NCBI RefSeq assembly: GCF_014651515.1
Contig: NZ_BMXA01000005.1
Coordinates: forward strand, 124,001-188,000
Source: Arenicella chitinivorans
Lineage (GTDB): Bacteria > Pseudomonadota > Gammaproteobacteria > Arenicellales > Arenicellaceae
DNA length: 64,000 bases
Direction of reading: 5' to 3'
The notes under the pieces were generated by a model. That model saw only the letters and a list, made by a program, of their open reading frames with translations. It ran no database searches and was not told where the DNA came from. A program made the position numbers and the translations under genes. Within the stretch, counting starts at the first letter, position 1. The number at the start of each line of letters is the position of its first letter. Shown one piece after another: positions 55,599 to 64,000 of the stretch.

Positions 55599-56389
55599 GT
55601 ACGACTTCTTTTTCACAACTCGTCGCTGGCGTAGTGGCAGCGAAGAATGATCGTTGGCGTGTGACCATTCCAGCGGACTGGATGCAGGGACGCACTACCT
55701 ATGGAGGACTCTCTGCGGCGTTGTGTCTGCAAGCAGTGCAGCAACAATTCCCTGATCTGCCGCCTTTGCGCTCCGCACAAATAAATTTTATTGGCCCTGC
55801 TGGTGGCGAAGTCGAAATCGAAGTGAGCGTATTGCGCCAAGGCAGATCGGTTACCTACATCATGGCAACGGCTACCCTCGCGGGGCAAATCGCCACGCAT
55901 GCCGTTTTCTGCTTCGGTGCCAACCGTGAATCACGACTCGATGCCGATTACACTGCGTCACCAACCGTGCCCAATGTTGAGCAAGCTGGCCCATTTTTCA
56001 CCGCAGCCGGTGCCCCCGTATTTACCCAACATTTCGAATGTAAGCTCGCGAGCGGCGGACAACCGGTTACCGGTTCCGACGAACACGAGCACCATATCTG
56101 GGTTCGACATAAAGACACCGAGGCTAACGGCATTCCAGCGATGTTGGGTATTGCCGATATGCCACCGCCTGCTGTACTGCCCATGTTTTCAGAGCCGGCA
56201 CCAATCAGCTCGATGACCTGGAGCCTCAACTTTCTGAGTGACGACTTCGAAGTCGCCGATAATTGGTGGCTCATCCGCACTGCCGCCGAAAATGCCCGTC
56301 ATGGCTACTCCAGCCAAGACATGCAAATCTGGAATGAAGCTGGTGAACTTGTCATCAGCGCCCAACAGAGTGTGGCTTTGTTCTATTGA
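55595..56389 (+). CDS. Acyl-CoA thioesterase, double hot-dog (TesB-like) family
   Basis: 264 residues. Two hot-dog domains: the first with [19 protein letters not shown] and the beta strands [25 protein letters not shown], the second with [47 protein letters not shown]. It hydrolyses acyl-CoA esters; chain-length preference is unknown. Translationally coupled to gatB (ATGA overlap), though no functional link is evident. Its stop codon forms the start of the first tRNA-tail repeat. Confidence 0.85.
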   Translation: MSTTSFSQLVAGVVAAKNDRWRVTIPADWMQGRTTYGGLSAALCLQAVQQQFPDLPPLRSAQINFIGPAGGEVEIEVSVLRQGRSVTYIMATATLAGQIATHAVFCFGANRESRLDADYTASPTVPNVEQAGPFFTAAGAPVFTQHFECKLASGGQPVTGSDEHEHHIWVRHKDTEANGIPAMLGIADMPPPAVLPMFSEPAPISSMTWSLNFLSDDFEVADNWWLIRTAAENARHGYSSQDMQIWNEAGELVISAQQSVALFY

Positions 56390-56537
56390 TTCGCCCTACG
56401 GGCAGCCTGCGGCCGTGCAAATCCGCTCCAGCGGATTTGTCGAACCTTACGTGGGGTTCTCTTCAAGTCCGCCGAACTCCCCACACAAAAAAACCGGCTT
56501 AGAGCCGGTTCTTTTGTATGGCGCGCCCGGAGGGATT
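56388..56537. repeat. tRNA-tail tandem repeat, copy 1
   Basis: 150 bp, about 98% identical (three differences) to 56555-56704, with a period of 167 bp. On the minus strand each copy begins with the 19-nt 3' end of the tRNA-Arg gene (AATCCCTCCGGGCGCGCCA), then a terminator hairpin, a spacer, and a perfect CAAATCCGCT/AGCGGATTTG hairpin. This copy has only the tRNA tail; the rest of the tRNA is replaced by an unrelated 17-bp spacer (56538-56554). The far end reaches into the thioesterase stop codon. Confidence 0.9.
56487..56510 (-). terminator. Duplicated terminator in repeat copy 1
   Basis: AACCGGCT and AGCCGGTT stem with a 3-nt loop; identical to the tRNA-Arg terminator in copy 2. It would end transcripts that read through the first terminator and, from the other side, could attenuate gatB-thioesterase read-through. 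Confidence 0.7.
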
Positions 56538-56554
56538 ACTCATCGCATCCATGC

Positions 56555-56704
56555 GATTCGCCCTACGGGCAGCCTGCGGCTGTGCAAATCCGCTCCAGCG
56601 GATTTGTCGAACCTCACGTGGAGTTCTCTTCAAGTCCGCCGAACTCCCCACACAAAAAAACCGGCTTAGAGCCGGTTCTTTTGTATGGCGCGCCCGGAGG
56701 GATT
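56555..56704. repeat. tRNA-tail tandem repeat, copy 2 (adjoining the intact tRNA)
   Basis: Second 150-bp copy. Its right end (56686-56704) is the 3' end of the intact tRNA-Arg gene. The layout (direct repeats of about 170 bp, each carrying exactly the last 19 bp of the tRNA) is that of E. coli tyrT, whose 178-bp repeats yield rtT RNA. The similarity is architectural; no sequence match to rtT is claimed. Confidence 0.9.
56654..56677 (-). terminator. Intrinsic terminator of tRNA-Arg
   Basis: AACCGGCT (56659-56666) and AGCCGGTT (56670-56677) form the stem; on the minus strand it is followed by a seven-base T-run (complement of 56654-56660). It lies 8 bp beyond the encoded CCA. Confidence 0.85.
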
Positions 56705-56762
56705 CGAACCCCCGACCACTTGGTTCGAAGCCAAGTACTCTATCCAGCTGAGCTACAGGCGC
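56686..56762 (-). tRNA. tRNA-Arg (anticodon UCG)
   Basis: 77 nt on the minus strand with encoded CCA. Acceptor GCGCCTG pairs with CGGGCGC (one G-U), the D arm reads GCTC...GAGT, the anticodon arm is CTTGG-CTTCGAA-CCAAG with anticodon TCG, and the T loop is GTTCGAATC. It reads CGN-family arginine codons, mainly CGA/CGG. An intrinsic terminator follows. The last 19 nt are duplicated 167 bp downstream. Confidence 0.97.
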
Positions 56763-56925
56763 GTAACTCGTTCAAATTTTTTTTGATATATCGGCGTAAG
56801 CAATGGGTGCCAATCAACAGGCGGTGATTATATTCCAATCATCGACGAGATTCGACCTTTGTTTTGCGCGCGGACCAAAAAAATAATCACCAAAGGCTGA
56901 TCCTGATTGCGACGAGCTGCTGTCC

Positions 56926-59900
56926 ATGGCAAGCTTGCGCCCTAGCTCGGCGGTGCTTTGCCGATGCACCCAAAAATTACGCATGAAACCATCTAAGACA
57001 CAACCTAAGTCGCCCTGGGTCAAACCGATCCAATTCCCAGACGCACTGCCGATTTCACAGCGACGGGATGAGATCGCTGCTGCCATTCGAGATCATCAGG
57101 TCGTGATTGTAGCCGGGGAAACTGGTTCTGGGAAAACCACGCAGTTGCCTAAAATCTGTATGGACCTTGGGTACGGCGAGCGCGGCTTGATTGGACACAC
57201 GCAACCCCGGCGTATTGCAGCCCGCACAGTAGCGGCACGAATCGCGGAAGAACTAAATACCTCGCTCGGCCAGACGGTAGGCTATCAGGTTCGATTCAAA
57301 GATCAGTCCAGTGCAGAGACTCGCATCAAATTAATGACGGACGGTGTCTTGCTGACCGAGTTCCAGCACGACCGTTTACTGAAAAAATACGAGGTCATCA
57401 TCATTGATGAGGCGCACGAGCGTAGCCTCAATATTGACTTCCTGCTGGGGTTATTGAAGCCGCTCTGTGTGCGACGCCCCGATCTTAAAATCATCATCAC
57501 TTCAGCCACCATCGATCTTGAAAAATTTGCGCAGCATTTTGCGAAGGGCGAGCAGGCGGCACCCATCATCGAAGTCTCAGGTCGCTTGTACCCGGTGGAA
57601 ACGATTTACCAGCCACCGGAAGATGACGCCGTCAGCTTGCCAGATACAATTGGCAACACAATCAAAGGCATTCTGCGCGATGAGGCGAAAGGTCGATATC
57701 GAGCCAGCGGTGATATTTTGGTATTTTGTGCTGGAGAGCGCGACATCCGGGACACAGCGCATAGTTTACGTCGCTTGGAATTGCCGGTAGACATCCTGCC
57801 GCTCTACTCTCGACTGAGCGTTAAAGAACAAAATCGTGTATTCCAAAGCAGCCCTCGGCGCAAGGTGGTGCTTGCTACCAACGTGGCTGAAACATCGATC
57901 ACCGTGCCCGGTATCGCGTATGTGATTGATCCAGGCTTAGCACGGATCTCACGCTACAGCTTTCGGTCTAAGATCCAACGTTTACCGATCGAACCAATTT
58001 CGCAGGCCAGTGCCAATCAGCGACAAGGCCGTTGCGGCCGTGTGGCCAACGGCGTGTGTATTCGCTTGTACTCAGAAGAAGACTTTCTGCTGCGCGACGA
58101 ATTTACCCCAGCGGAAATTGTGCGCAGTAATCTGGCATCGGTAATTTTGAAAATGCTGCGTCTGGGCATTAAACAGATTGCAGCGTTTGACTTCATCGAC
58201 CGACCAGACCCGCGACTCCTGAACGATGGTTACAAACTGTTGCAAGAACTGGATGCGATTAATCAACAACGCAAACTGACACCGATTGGTCGTCAGATGA
58301 GCGATCTGCCAATTGATCCCCGGTACGCACGTATTTTGGTTGCCGCCAATGACCTGGGCTGTTTACGTGATGCGCTGGTGGTGATCAGTGTGATGAGCGT
58401 TCAGGACCCCCGTGAGCGACCGGCCGACAAACAGCAGGCCGCCGACCAGAAGCACCAACAGCTGGCACATCCGGCGTCGGACTTCAGTAGCTACCTGTAT
58501 CTGTGGCAAGCAATCGAAAACGCACGAGACGAACTGAGTAATACCAAGTTTAAACAATTCTGCGGAACACGATTCTGGTCAATCTCACGTGTGTTTGAAT
58601 GGCGCGAACTGAAACATCAACTGTTGACCCAATGCAAACGCCTCAACTGGAAGTTCGACCCGTGGAAGACCATCGAACTGCCCGACCTAAACGACACCGC
58701 GCCAAAAAAGCAGTCGACAAGCCAAGACTCGAAAAAGTCTGTGATGGACGCACGCTACCAGAACCTACATCGTGCACTGTTGGCCGGTCTAATCAGCAAT
58801 ATCGCCAATAAAGGCGTCGATGGCGAGTATCTGGCCGCACGTAGTCGCAAGATTTCGCTGTTCCCGGGTTCGTCACAGGCTAAGCGCGCGCCGAAGTGGA
58901 TTGTCGCTGGTGAGTTCTTGGAGACGTCGCGAGTCTTCGCACACACCGTAGGCCAAGTGCAGCCGGAATGGATTGTTAATTCGGCTAAACACCTCTTACG
59001 CTACAGCTACAGTTCGCCGCGGTACAACGTTCGATCAGGCACTATCAAAGCCGACCGCAAAACCGTGTTGTACGGTTTGACGTTAAATGAGCGTGAGCCG
59101 GTGAACTATGCCCCTATCAACCCGAGTGAAGCTCGCACCGTCTTTATTCAACAGGCATTGGTGGACCAACAATATCAACCGCGCGGCAACGCTGCACCGT
59201 TCATGGCCTACAATCAGGCGCTAATTCGCGATATTGAGAAACTCGAGACCAAAACCCGTCGTCGCAACCTGTTGGTAAGCGATGTCGCCATTGCAGAATT
59301 CTATAATGAACGCTTACCGGAAGGGATCTGTAGTCGAACCGGACTCGAAAAGTGGCTGGCGCAAGGCAATCAAGAGGCGCTGCAACTTTCACGTGAACAT
59401 TTACTGGTCAATCGTGTCGACCAAGGTGAGGTAGCGCAGTTTCCAGACACGATTGAGGTCAGCGGCAAGGCCATTGATGTGGTATACCGTTTCGATCCAG
59501 GCTCGACACGAGACGGCGTAACGCTGGTGGTGCCCATCTCAATCCTGGCGCCTTTTCCAACGCATTTGGGTGATTGGCTGGTACCCGGCCTACTGCGGGA
59601 AAAATGCATTGCACTGATTAAGACCTTGCCCAAGCCAATCCGCCGCCATTTTGCGCCAGCGAGCGACGCGGTGGACCGCGTATTTTCGAAGCTCGAGCGC
59701 ACCGATGTGCCACTCCATCAGGCACTGGCTGACGCACTGTATCGAACTCGCGGCGTCAAAGTCACTGCGGATGATTTTGATCTCAGCAAACTGGATGATT
59801 ACTATCGGCCCAATTATCGCGTGATTGATGTTGATCAATCTCTGGTCAATGAAGGTCGAGACCTGCAACAGCTCAAGCAGGCGTACGCTGACGCCGTGCA

Positions 59901-60873
59901 GGAAAGCGTGCACGCGAGCAATGCACCACAGAAAACACGCTATGAACAACACCAGATCGAACAATGGGATTTTGGTGCCCTGCCGGACCATCTGGATTAC
60001 CAACATCAGGGACTGACTGTGCGTGCGTATCCGATGCTGCAGATTCAGCAAAACCACAGCATCTCGCTACTTTTACATGAAGACCAACCCGCGGCCCAGT
60101 ACTTCACACAGCGTGGGGTATTGGCGCTGGCAAAGCAGGTGCTGGCAAACGGTGCACAGAAACAAGCCGACAAGTATTTGAAAAAAGAAGTGCTGGCGCC
60201 CAAAGCCGCGAAAGCCAAAAACCTGAGCGCGCTGGCGGCGAAGTTGCAAACCGCACTCCCGACCGTCTCCGATCAATCCAATTGGCAAGCAGAGTTGATT
60301 GATGCCGGGCTGAAAGCCGCTTGTTTTGAGAATGGCTTGGCCGAGGTGCGCGACGCAGCCAGTTTCGAGCACTGCTTACAGCGCGGTAGTAAACACTGGG
60401 TCGCCCGAACGATGGCGCTGGAAGAAGCGTTTGTGCCGTGCTTACGCCAACGTGACACCCTGTTATCTCGACTCAATGAGATTAATGCGACCACGATTAA
60501 GACAGATCAGGCCCTGGAGGACATGAAGTCGCAACTGTATCAGTTGTTCGAACCGACTCTGCTGCGATATACCGATCTCACGCAGCTTAAACAGTTTCCA
60601 CGCTACCTGCGGGCGATCGAGATGCGCATCGATAAACTCGCTAAAACGCCTGCCGAGGAATCAGCCTTGATGGCAATTCAAGCCAAGTTTGATAGCGCAG
60701 TGCAAGGCGAGTACGGCTACGATTATGCCTACGCCTTGCAGCCAACGTTACATGAACTGCATTGGATGCTACAGGAGTGGCGAGTATCCATCTACGCACA
60801 GCACCTGAAGACGCGCATCGCGGTCTCGCAAAAGCGCATCGAACAAGTCGCATCAAAATCACTGGACTGGTGA
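56926..60873 (+). CDS. hrpA: ATP-dependent RNA helicase HrpA
   Basis: 1,315 residues from the ATG at 56926; 56983 is an alternative start and an in-frame stop near 56884 excludes anything longer. DEAH-box helicase: Walker A GETGSGKTTQLPK, DEAH in IIDEAHERSLN, ITSATID, and motif VI QRQGRCGR. The HrpA-specific long C-terminal region (about 650-1315, DUF3418 type) is present. E. coli HrpA has about 80 residues before the helicase core; here there are about 60 at most. In E. coli it resolves stalled ribosomes and processes mRNA. Intact and full-length otherwise. Confidence 0.94.
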   Translation: MASLRPSSAVLCRCTQKLRMKPSKTQPKSPWVKPIQFPDALPISQRRDEIAAAIRDHQVVIVAGETGSGKTTQLPKICMDLGYGERGLIGHTQPRRIAARTVAARIAEELNTSLGQTVGYQVRFKDQSSAETRIKLMTDGVLLTEFQHDRLLKKYEVIIIDEAHERSLNIDFLLGLLKPLCVRRPDLKIIITSATIDLEKFAQHFAKGEQAAPIIEVSGRLYPVETIYQPPEDDAVSLPDTIGNTIKGILRDEAKGRYRASGDILVFCAGERDIRDTAHSLRRLELPVDILPLYSRLSVKEQNRVFQSSPRRKVVLATNVAETSITVPGIAYVIDPGLARISRYSFRSKIQRLPIEPISQASANQRQGRCGRVANGVCIRLYSEEDFLLRDEFTPAEIVRSNLASVILKMLRLGIKQIAAFDFIDRPDPRLLNDGYKLLQELDAINQQRKLTPIGRQMSDLPIDPRYARILVAANDLGCLRDALVVISVMSVQDPRERPADKQQAADQKHQQLAHPASDFSSYLYLWQAIENARDELSNTKFKQFCGTRFWSISRVFEWRELKHQLLTQCKRLNWKFDPWKTIELPDLNDTAPKKQSTSQDSKKSVMDARYQNLHRALLAGLISNIANKGVDGEYLAARSRKISLFPGSSQAKRAPKWIVAGEFLETSRVFAHTVGQVQPEWIVNSAKHLLRYSYSSPRYNVRSGTIKADRKTVLYGLTLNEREPVNYAPINPSEARTVFIQQALVDQQYQPRGNAAPFMAYNQALIRDIEKLETKTRRRNLLVSDVAIAEFYNERLPEGICSRTGLEKWLAQGNQEALQLSREHLLVNRVDQGEVAQFPDTIEVSGKAIDVVYRFDPGSTRDGVTLVVPISILAPFPTHLGDWLVPGLLREKCIALIKTLPKPIRRHFAPASDAVDRVFSKLERTDVPLHQALADALYRTRGVKVTADDFDLSKLDDYYRPNYRVIDVDQSLVNEGRDLQQLKQAYADAVQESVHASNAPQKTRYEQHQIEQWDFGALPDHLDYQHQGLTVRAYPMLQIQQNHSISLLLHEDQPAAQYFTQRGVLALAKQVLANGAQKQADKYLKKEVLAPKAAKAKNLSALAAKLQTALPTVSDQSNWQAELIDAGLKAACFENGLAEVRDAASFEHCLQRGSKHWVARTMALEEAFVPCLRQRDTLLSRLNEINATTIKTDQALEDMKSQLYQLFEPTLLRYTDLTQLKQFPRYLRAIEMRIDKLAKTPAEESALMAIQAKFDSAVQGEYGYDYAYALQPTLHELHWMLQEWRVSIYAQHLKTRIAVSQKRIEQVASKSLDW

Positions 60874-60882
60874 CGAGCAGAT

Positions 60883-60907
60883 CGAGAACCACTCACGGTG
60901 GTTCTCG
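60883..60907. terminator. Hairpin between convergent hrpA and chitinase genes
   Basis: CGAGAACCAC (60883-60892) and GTGGTTCTCG (60898-60907) form a perfect 10-bp stem with a 5-nt loop in the 55-bp gap between two stop codons. No T-run, so a terminator-like or transcript-end hairpin. Confidence 0.55.
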
Positions 60908-60928
60908 ACCCAAAGTGGCAAAAACCTG

Positions 60929-62332
60929 TTAACAGCCTAGGTTATTCCCTGGCGACACACCTAAAATGCCAGTAATACGGTTGTATTCATTGATACGGCT
61001 TTGGACCTGCCCCGGATTACCACCGTTACACTCCAGCGAGCCGTTGATGGTACGGATAGTCTCGCCAAACCCGGCCCCGGTGACCATCGACTCGTGCGCG
61101 GGACGATAACCTGCCCCCGGTTGCGTCATCCAAAACCACAGGGCTGTCTGCCAGGCAATGGTCGGGTTTTGTGCCACCTGATCGGGATTGGCCCACAGAT
61201 TCAAGCCTAATGCCTGACCCGCAGCGCAGTAGTTATAATTCCAGCTCAACTGAATCGGGCCACGACCGAAATAGCGTTTGCCGCCAGCGCAAACGCCACA
61301 TGGCGTTGCCGTTCCTGAGCAGTACTCGCCTTGTGCGATTTCGGTAATGTAGTACAAACCACCGGTTTCATGATGGAAGTTAGCCATCGCCGCAGCAGCT
61401 TCACGTTTCTTAGTCGTCAGATCGCCCGTACCCGCGAAAGCCGGATAGGTTTGCGCGGCGGCAACCAAACCTGCGTAGGTATAAAAGCCATTCCGATTTG
61501 GAAAGATTTGGTTAAATTGCGATTCGCTGATAATTGACGCGAAGCCACCCGTGTTACCGCCTGCTGGCCGCACGATGATCGACGACACATTGTCGTTAAA
61601 CCCTTCGTTATCAAGACACGCGTCTTCGCCCTGTACCACAATAGCAGCCCCGGTGAAATTATCGTCCAAGTACAGCACGGCTTCATAGCCAGCCGACACA
61701 CGAATTGAAGAGGCTCGGTCATTCACAAAACCGCGAGGTATCAAACTGCCCAGTGTAAACTGACCAACATCCATCGACGCGGCCCAGCCGTTATAGGCGC
61801 AGTGTTCATACAGCGTCACCAAACCGCCAGTTGGTGTACCCGCTGACACCACTTCAATCCAGTTGAAATTCCAGCCACCGGTCTGGGCAAAAACACCCAG
61901 GTTATAAGTGCCCGCGTTGATCTGCACCGATTGTTCCACCGTAACCCAGTTTTGCCAGCCACCTGTGGCAGGAATATCCACGTTGCCGAAGGGAATCGAA
62001 CCACCATTTAAATCAGTCGATGCGATGGCACCACTCTCGCTCGCGACGCGCATGCGAATTTTGTATTGGCCGGTGCTTGGAATAACCAGATTCGAGTACA
62101 CCAACCATTCGCCAGTATCTATCCAGCCGACGTTGTAACCGCCTTCAGTGCTGCCTTCGATATCCACATTATCGTTTCGATATGCACCGCCCTGATTGCC
62201 CGGTGTGGTGTCGTAGTAATTTGAATAATCCTCTGCCTGGAAAACTTGTGCGTTAAGCTGTGCACAGGCTATCGCCGAGATAGACAACGTTGTCATTAAT
62301 AAGCGACGCCATGCGCTTTTGGAAGTAGTCAT
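60929..62332 (-). CDS. Secreted chitinase: CBM6, beta-gamma-crystallin and GH19 domains
   Basis: 467 residues from the ATG at 62332 (CAGGA 10 nt upstream; a longer frame reaches 62413). Signal peptide about 1-29. Residues 30-160 are a CBM6-like carbohydrate-binding domain (FQAEDYSNY, GYNVGWIDTGEWLVYSN, GWNFNWIEV). Residues about 168-255 form a beta-gamma-crystallin domain with two Greek keys, each ending in an N-D-x-x-S-S calcium motif (NDRASSI, NDNVSSI). From about 265 it is a GH19 chitinase: catalytic Glu in NFHHETGG, second Glu in TEIAQGEYC, then GRGPIQLSWNYNY. It hydrolyses chitin or related glycans outside the cell. Confidence 0.9.
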   Translation of the reverse strand: MTTSKSAWRRLLMTTLSISAIACAQLNAQVFQAEDYSNYYDTTPGNQGGAYRNDNVDIEGSTEGGYNVGWIDTGEWLVYSNLVIPSTGQYKIRMRVASESGAIASTDLNGGSIPFGNVDIPATGGWQNWVTVEQSVQINAGTYNLGVFAQTGGWNFNWIEVVSAGTPTGGLVTLYEHCAYNGWAASMDVGQFTLGSLIPRGFVNDRASSIRVSAGYEAVLYLDDNFTGAAIVVQGEDACLDNEGFNDNVSSIIVRPAGGNTGGFASIISESQFNQIFPNRNGFYTYAGLVAAAQTYPAFAGTGDLTTKKREAAAAMANFHHETGGLYYITEIAQGEYCSGTATPCGVCAGGKRYFGRGPIQLSWNYNYCAAGQALGLNLWANPDQVAQNPTIAWQTALWFWMTQPGAGYRPAHESMVTGAGFGETIRTINGSLECNGGNPGQVQSRINEYNRITGILGVSPGNNLGC

Positions 62333-62553
62333 AATTAAAATCCTGTGTATTGAGTTATGTCGGAGAACACGACCGGGTTCGTTGACAGGCCACATTCTTG
62401 ATGCTCCGATCACCGTATACGTCTAGTGCTAGCGTACTGGCGATCACTAGCAGTGTTCTCCTCCCATCCAAGTCGCTCCTCTGGGCACCGCTTGCCTTAG
62501 CTTATGCGAGTTTTAGACACTTGGCAAATAAAGTCGGTTAAGAACTGGAGGTG

Positions 62554-62886
62554 TTACAGGCCCCAAAATACCGATTCAGCGTCTTCCACTACTCGACCTG
62601 AATCCAGAATCTGTGTTAAGACAATGACGTCACTCGCTGCAATCGCGTAGTATTGAGTTAAAGCCAATGCCAATCCCTCCTGAAGCCTGATGATCGCCGA
62701 AGATGACCAGATAGATGGCAGATACAGGGTTGCCACCACCGCGTAAGGTTGGCCTTGTTGATGCGCCTTGATCAGGTTCACCGTCATGTGATCGGCAGAT
62801 TGTCGGGATGCGCGTGACCATTGCGCGATCAAGTCCCCTTGCCCGTCAGGACAACTTGGTGAGATCACACAGTTCGCGATGGGCAT
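62554..62886 (-). CDS. Small protein resembling the tautomerase/MIF superfamily
   Basis: 110 residues starting Met-Pro-Ile, with the N-terminal Pro that is catalytic in tautomerases once Met is removed. The rest (VNLIKAHQQGQPYAVVATLYLPSIWS, an alpha-beta pattern of about 55-residue units) fits a beta-alpha-beta tautomerase fold. Substrate unknown. It comes 20 bp after the acetyltransferase gene on the same strand. Confidence 0.6.
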   Translation of the reverse strand: MPIANCVISPSCPDGQGDLIAQWSRASRQSADHMTVNLIKAHQQGQPYAVVATLYLPSIWSSSAIIRLQEGLALALTQYYAIAASDVIVLTQILDSGRVVEDAESVFWGL

Positions 62887-62906
62887 ACTCGCACTCCGTT
62901 AACACA

Positions 62907-63356
62907 TCATTTCAGTGTTTTCAAAAAACATACCACACGCTCGGTCTCACGGAAGCCTAAGTGCGCATGCATCGCGATACTGCGGCGATTTTCCAAGTCC
63001 GTGTCGCTGGCGATCTCGCTATAGCCATTCTCCAGCGCCCAGTGCTCCGCACTCGCCATCAATTGACGACCAACGCCTTGTGCACGAAATTCGCTCGCAA
63101 CAAACCAGGCTTCAATATAGGGTACTGGACTATTCCGGCTCCCCTCCGCAAAACTACGCAGATTGAGTTCAATGAAGCCGGCCATCTGGGCATCGATATC
63201 GGCTACGAGCACAGCGGAAATATCGATGGACTCCCCCGCAAAGAATTGATCTATCTCCACACGGTGTGCGTCAGCGGCATCTGGCCACAATTCTGTGCGC
63301 ATGGCTGACCAGACCAACCGGTCACTCGGTGTGATGGGGCGAATCTTCAGTGCCAT
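62907..63356 (-). CDS. GNAT acetyltransferase of the aminoglycoside 6'-N-acetyltransferase type
   Basis: 149 residues. The whole length follows AAC(6')-I proteins: IRPITPSDRLVWSAMRTELWPD, FIELNLRSFAEG, SPVPYIEAWFVASEFRAQGVGRQLM (the acetyl-CoA pyrophosphate loop is RAQGVG), SEIASDTDLENRRSIAMHAHLGFRETERVVCFLK. Known members acetylate the 6'-amine of kanamycin/tobramycin-class drugs, and chromosomal homologues occur in environmental bacteria. No mobile element is nearby, so it looks like a resident gene; its natural substrate is unknown. Its ATG directly abuts the DUF1801 stop. Confidence 0.85.
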   Translation of the reverse strand: MALKIRPITPSDRLVWSAMRTELWPDAADAHRVEIDQFFAGESIDISAVLVADIDAQMAGFIELNLRSFAEGSRNSPVPYIEAWFVASEFRAQGVGRQLMASAEHWALENGYSEIASDTDLENRRSIAMHAHLGFRETERVVCFLKTLK

Positions 63357-63794
63357 TCAGACCTCCTGAAAAGCACCTAATAAAGGTAAACGCTTACGGT
63401 GGTGGTAGCTTAACGCCAACTCGATACAATGCGCCACCGCTGTTGTTGGTAATTGAGCCTTTAAATGAAACAGGATGGCGCGTTTTCCATCAAACTCAAG
63501 CTCATCACGATACAATTCACGGAATGTCTCAACCAGGGTGGTCTGACAGTGGAAATACAAAGCATAATGCTCAGGCGATTTTGGCTTCCAATCCATTCGC
63601 ACAGTAGACCCGGTCGGACACAAATAACTCGGTTCGCCCCATTTTAGCGTTTCAGTGACGTTATCTAACCCAACCACGGAGTCCGCTGTTTGCAACAGAA
63701 GATGTCGAAGAGCCAGCAACTTCAGCGCGGCTGATTCGGGGTAACTCGAGAAAACATCAGCCACAGCTTGATCAGAAAATGCGTAGGTATCCAT
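63357..63794 (-). CDS. DUF1801 domain protein
   Basis: 145 residues. The DUF1801 pattern is visible: VFSSYPESAALKLLALRHLLLQTADSV, TETLKWGEPSYLC, YALYFHCQTTLVETFRELY and the late FDGKRAILFHL. These small soluble proteins have a YdhG-like fold and no established function. First gene of a tight group of three (DUF1801, acetyltransferase, tautomerase-like). The 206 bp upstream, to the window edge, hold nothing I recognise. Confidence 0.82.
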   Translation of the reverse strand: MDTYAFSDQAVADVFSSYPESAALKLLALRHLLLQTADSVVGLDNVTETLKWGEPSYLCPTGSTVRMDWKPKSPEHYALYFHCQTTLVETFRELYRDELEFDGKRAILFHLKAQLPTTAVAHCIELALSYHHRKRLPLLGAFQEV

Positions 63795-64000
63795 ATCCGT
63801 CAGTTCTAGTGTGTGCAGCCGCTAGATTAGCATGCTTTGCTTAAGATACGCTACGATTCCCTGTTTTTGTCTGCCCTACTTTTCCGTCCACCTGGGACAC
63901 ACCATCCAAACACCAGTCCCTCGATAAAAATCCGCACTCGAGCGCCAACAGATAAGTCGCTGATCACCGGAACATACCACCGTGCGATGCTCCGCAATTA

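Noticed and set aside
56388-56704. Integrative-element attachment site (att duplication at a tRNA 3' end)
   Set aside because: The two tRNA tails are only 167 bp apart with no integrase or cargo between them, so the array is better explained as a tandem repeat.
56518-56827. Open frames encoding peptides ending in RRDSNPRPLGSKPSTLSS-like sequence
   Set aside because: They run through the antisense strand of the tRNA-Arg gene and the tRNA-tail repeats. Such translations are a well-known source of spurious proteins.

Overview
The window looks like chromosomal DNA of a free-living, probably marine, gammaproteobacterium. The evidence is gene order and content: mreBCD-mrdA-rodA-mltB-dacA-ybeD-lipB divergent from gatCAB, lptD-surA divergent from amgK-murU, a canonical DksA, phoBR near pstSCAB-phoU, and an AcnD/PrpF-type methylcitrate pathway. 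No plasmid, prophage, insertion sequence, CRISPR or rRNA was seen. The only RNA gene called with confidence is one tRNA-Arg. I cannot name the genus from sequence alone.

Layout. 1-5977: branched acyl-CoA module on the minus strand (acyl-CoA dehydrogenase, TetR regulator, IcmF mutase cut by the left edge) with a divergent TetR gene. 5984-12820: propionate/2-methylcitrate locus, gntR-prpB-prpC converging on acnD-prpF, both arms carrying paired copies of one operator. 12821-19669: mixed block with a putative 23-residue membrane peptide, a short CDF transporter, suhB, a TetR regulator, an 850-bp gene-free stretch, a lipoprotein/outer-membrane-barrel pair of unknown function, and an aminotransferase. 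19852-24916: NarL-type two-component pair, DUF423 protein, two divergent msrA genes (cytosolic and exported), ttcA. 25089-34800: phosphate block: phoBR, a nuclease, phoU-pstBAC and pstS behind a near-consensus Pho box. 34825-37419: nitroreductase, DUF2288, an Asp/Ala-rich lipoprotein, dksA. 37440-52057: envelope block: surA, lptD, amgK-murU (muropeptide recycling), lipB, ybeD, dacA, mltB with an embedded LysM domain, rodA, mrdA, mreDCB. 52307-56762: gatCAB, a thioesterase, then two tandem 150-bp repeats, each carrying the last 19 bp of the adjacent tRNA-Arg(UCG). 56926-63794: hrpA, a secreted chitinase (CBM6, beta-gamma-crystallin, GH19), and a three-gene group (DUF1801, AAC(6')-like acetyltransferase, tautomerase-like).

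How it fits together. IcmF and the acyl-CoA dehydrogenase handle short branched acyl-CoAs; their breakdown can yield propionyl-CoA, which the neighbouring methylcitrate genes would oxidise to pyruvate and succinate. The phosphate block senses and imports Pi and may recover it from nucleic acids. The 37-52 kb block holds outer-membrane assembly, peptidoglycan elongation, trimming and recycling.

The most unusual points are the identical 62-bp operator pairs in the prp locus, the tRNA 3'-end repeats (architecture like E. coli tyrT/rtT), the uncharacterised lipoprotein/barrel pair, the putative micro-membrane protein with its own terminator, and the domain arrangements of MltB and the chitinase. 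I saw no convincing new defence or mobile system.
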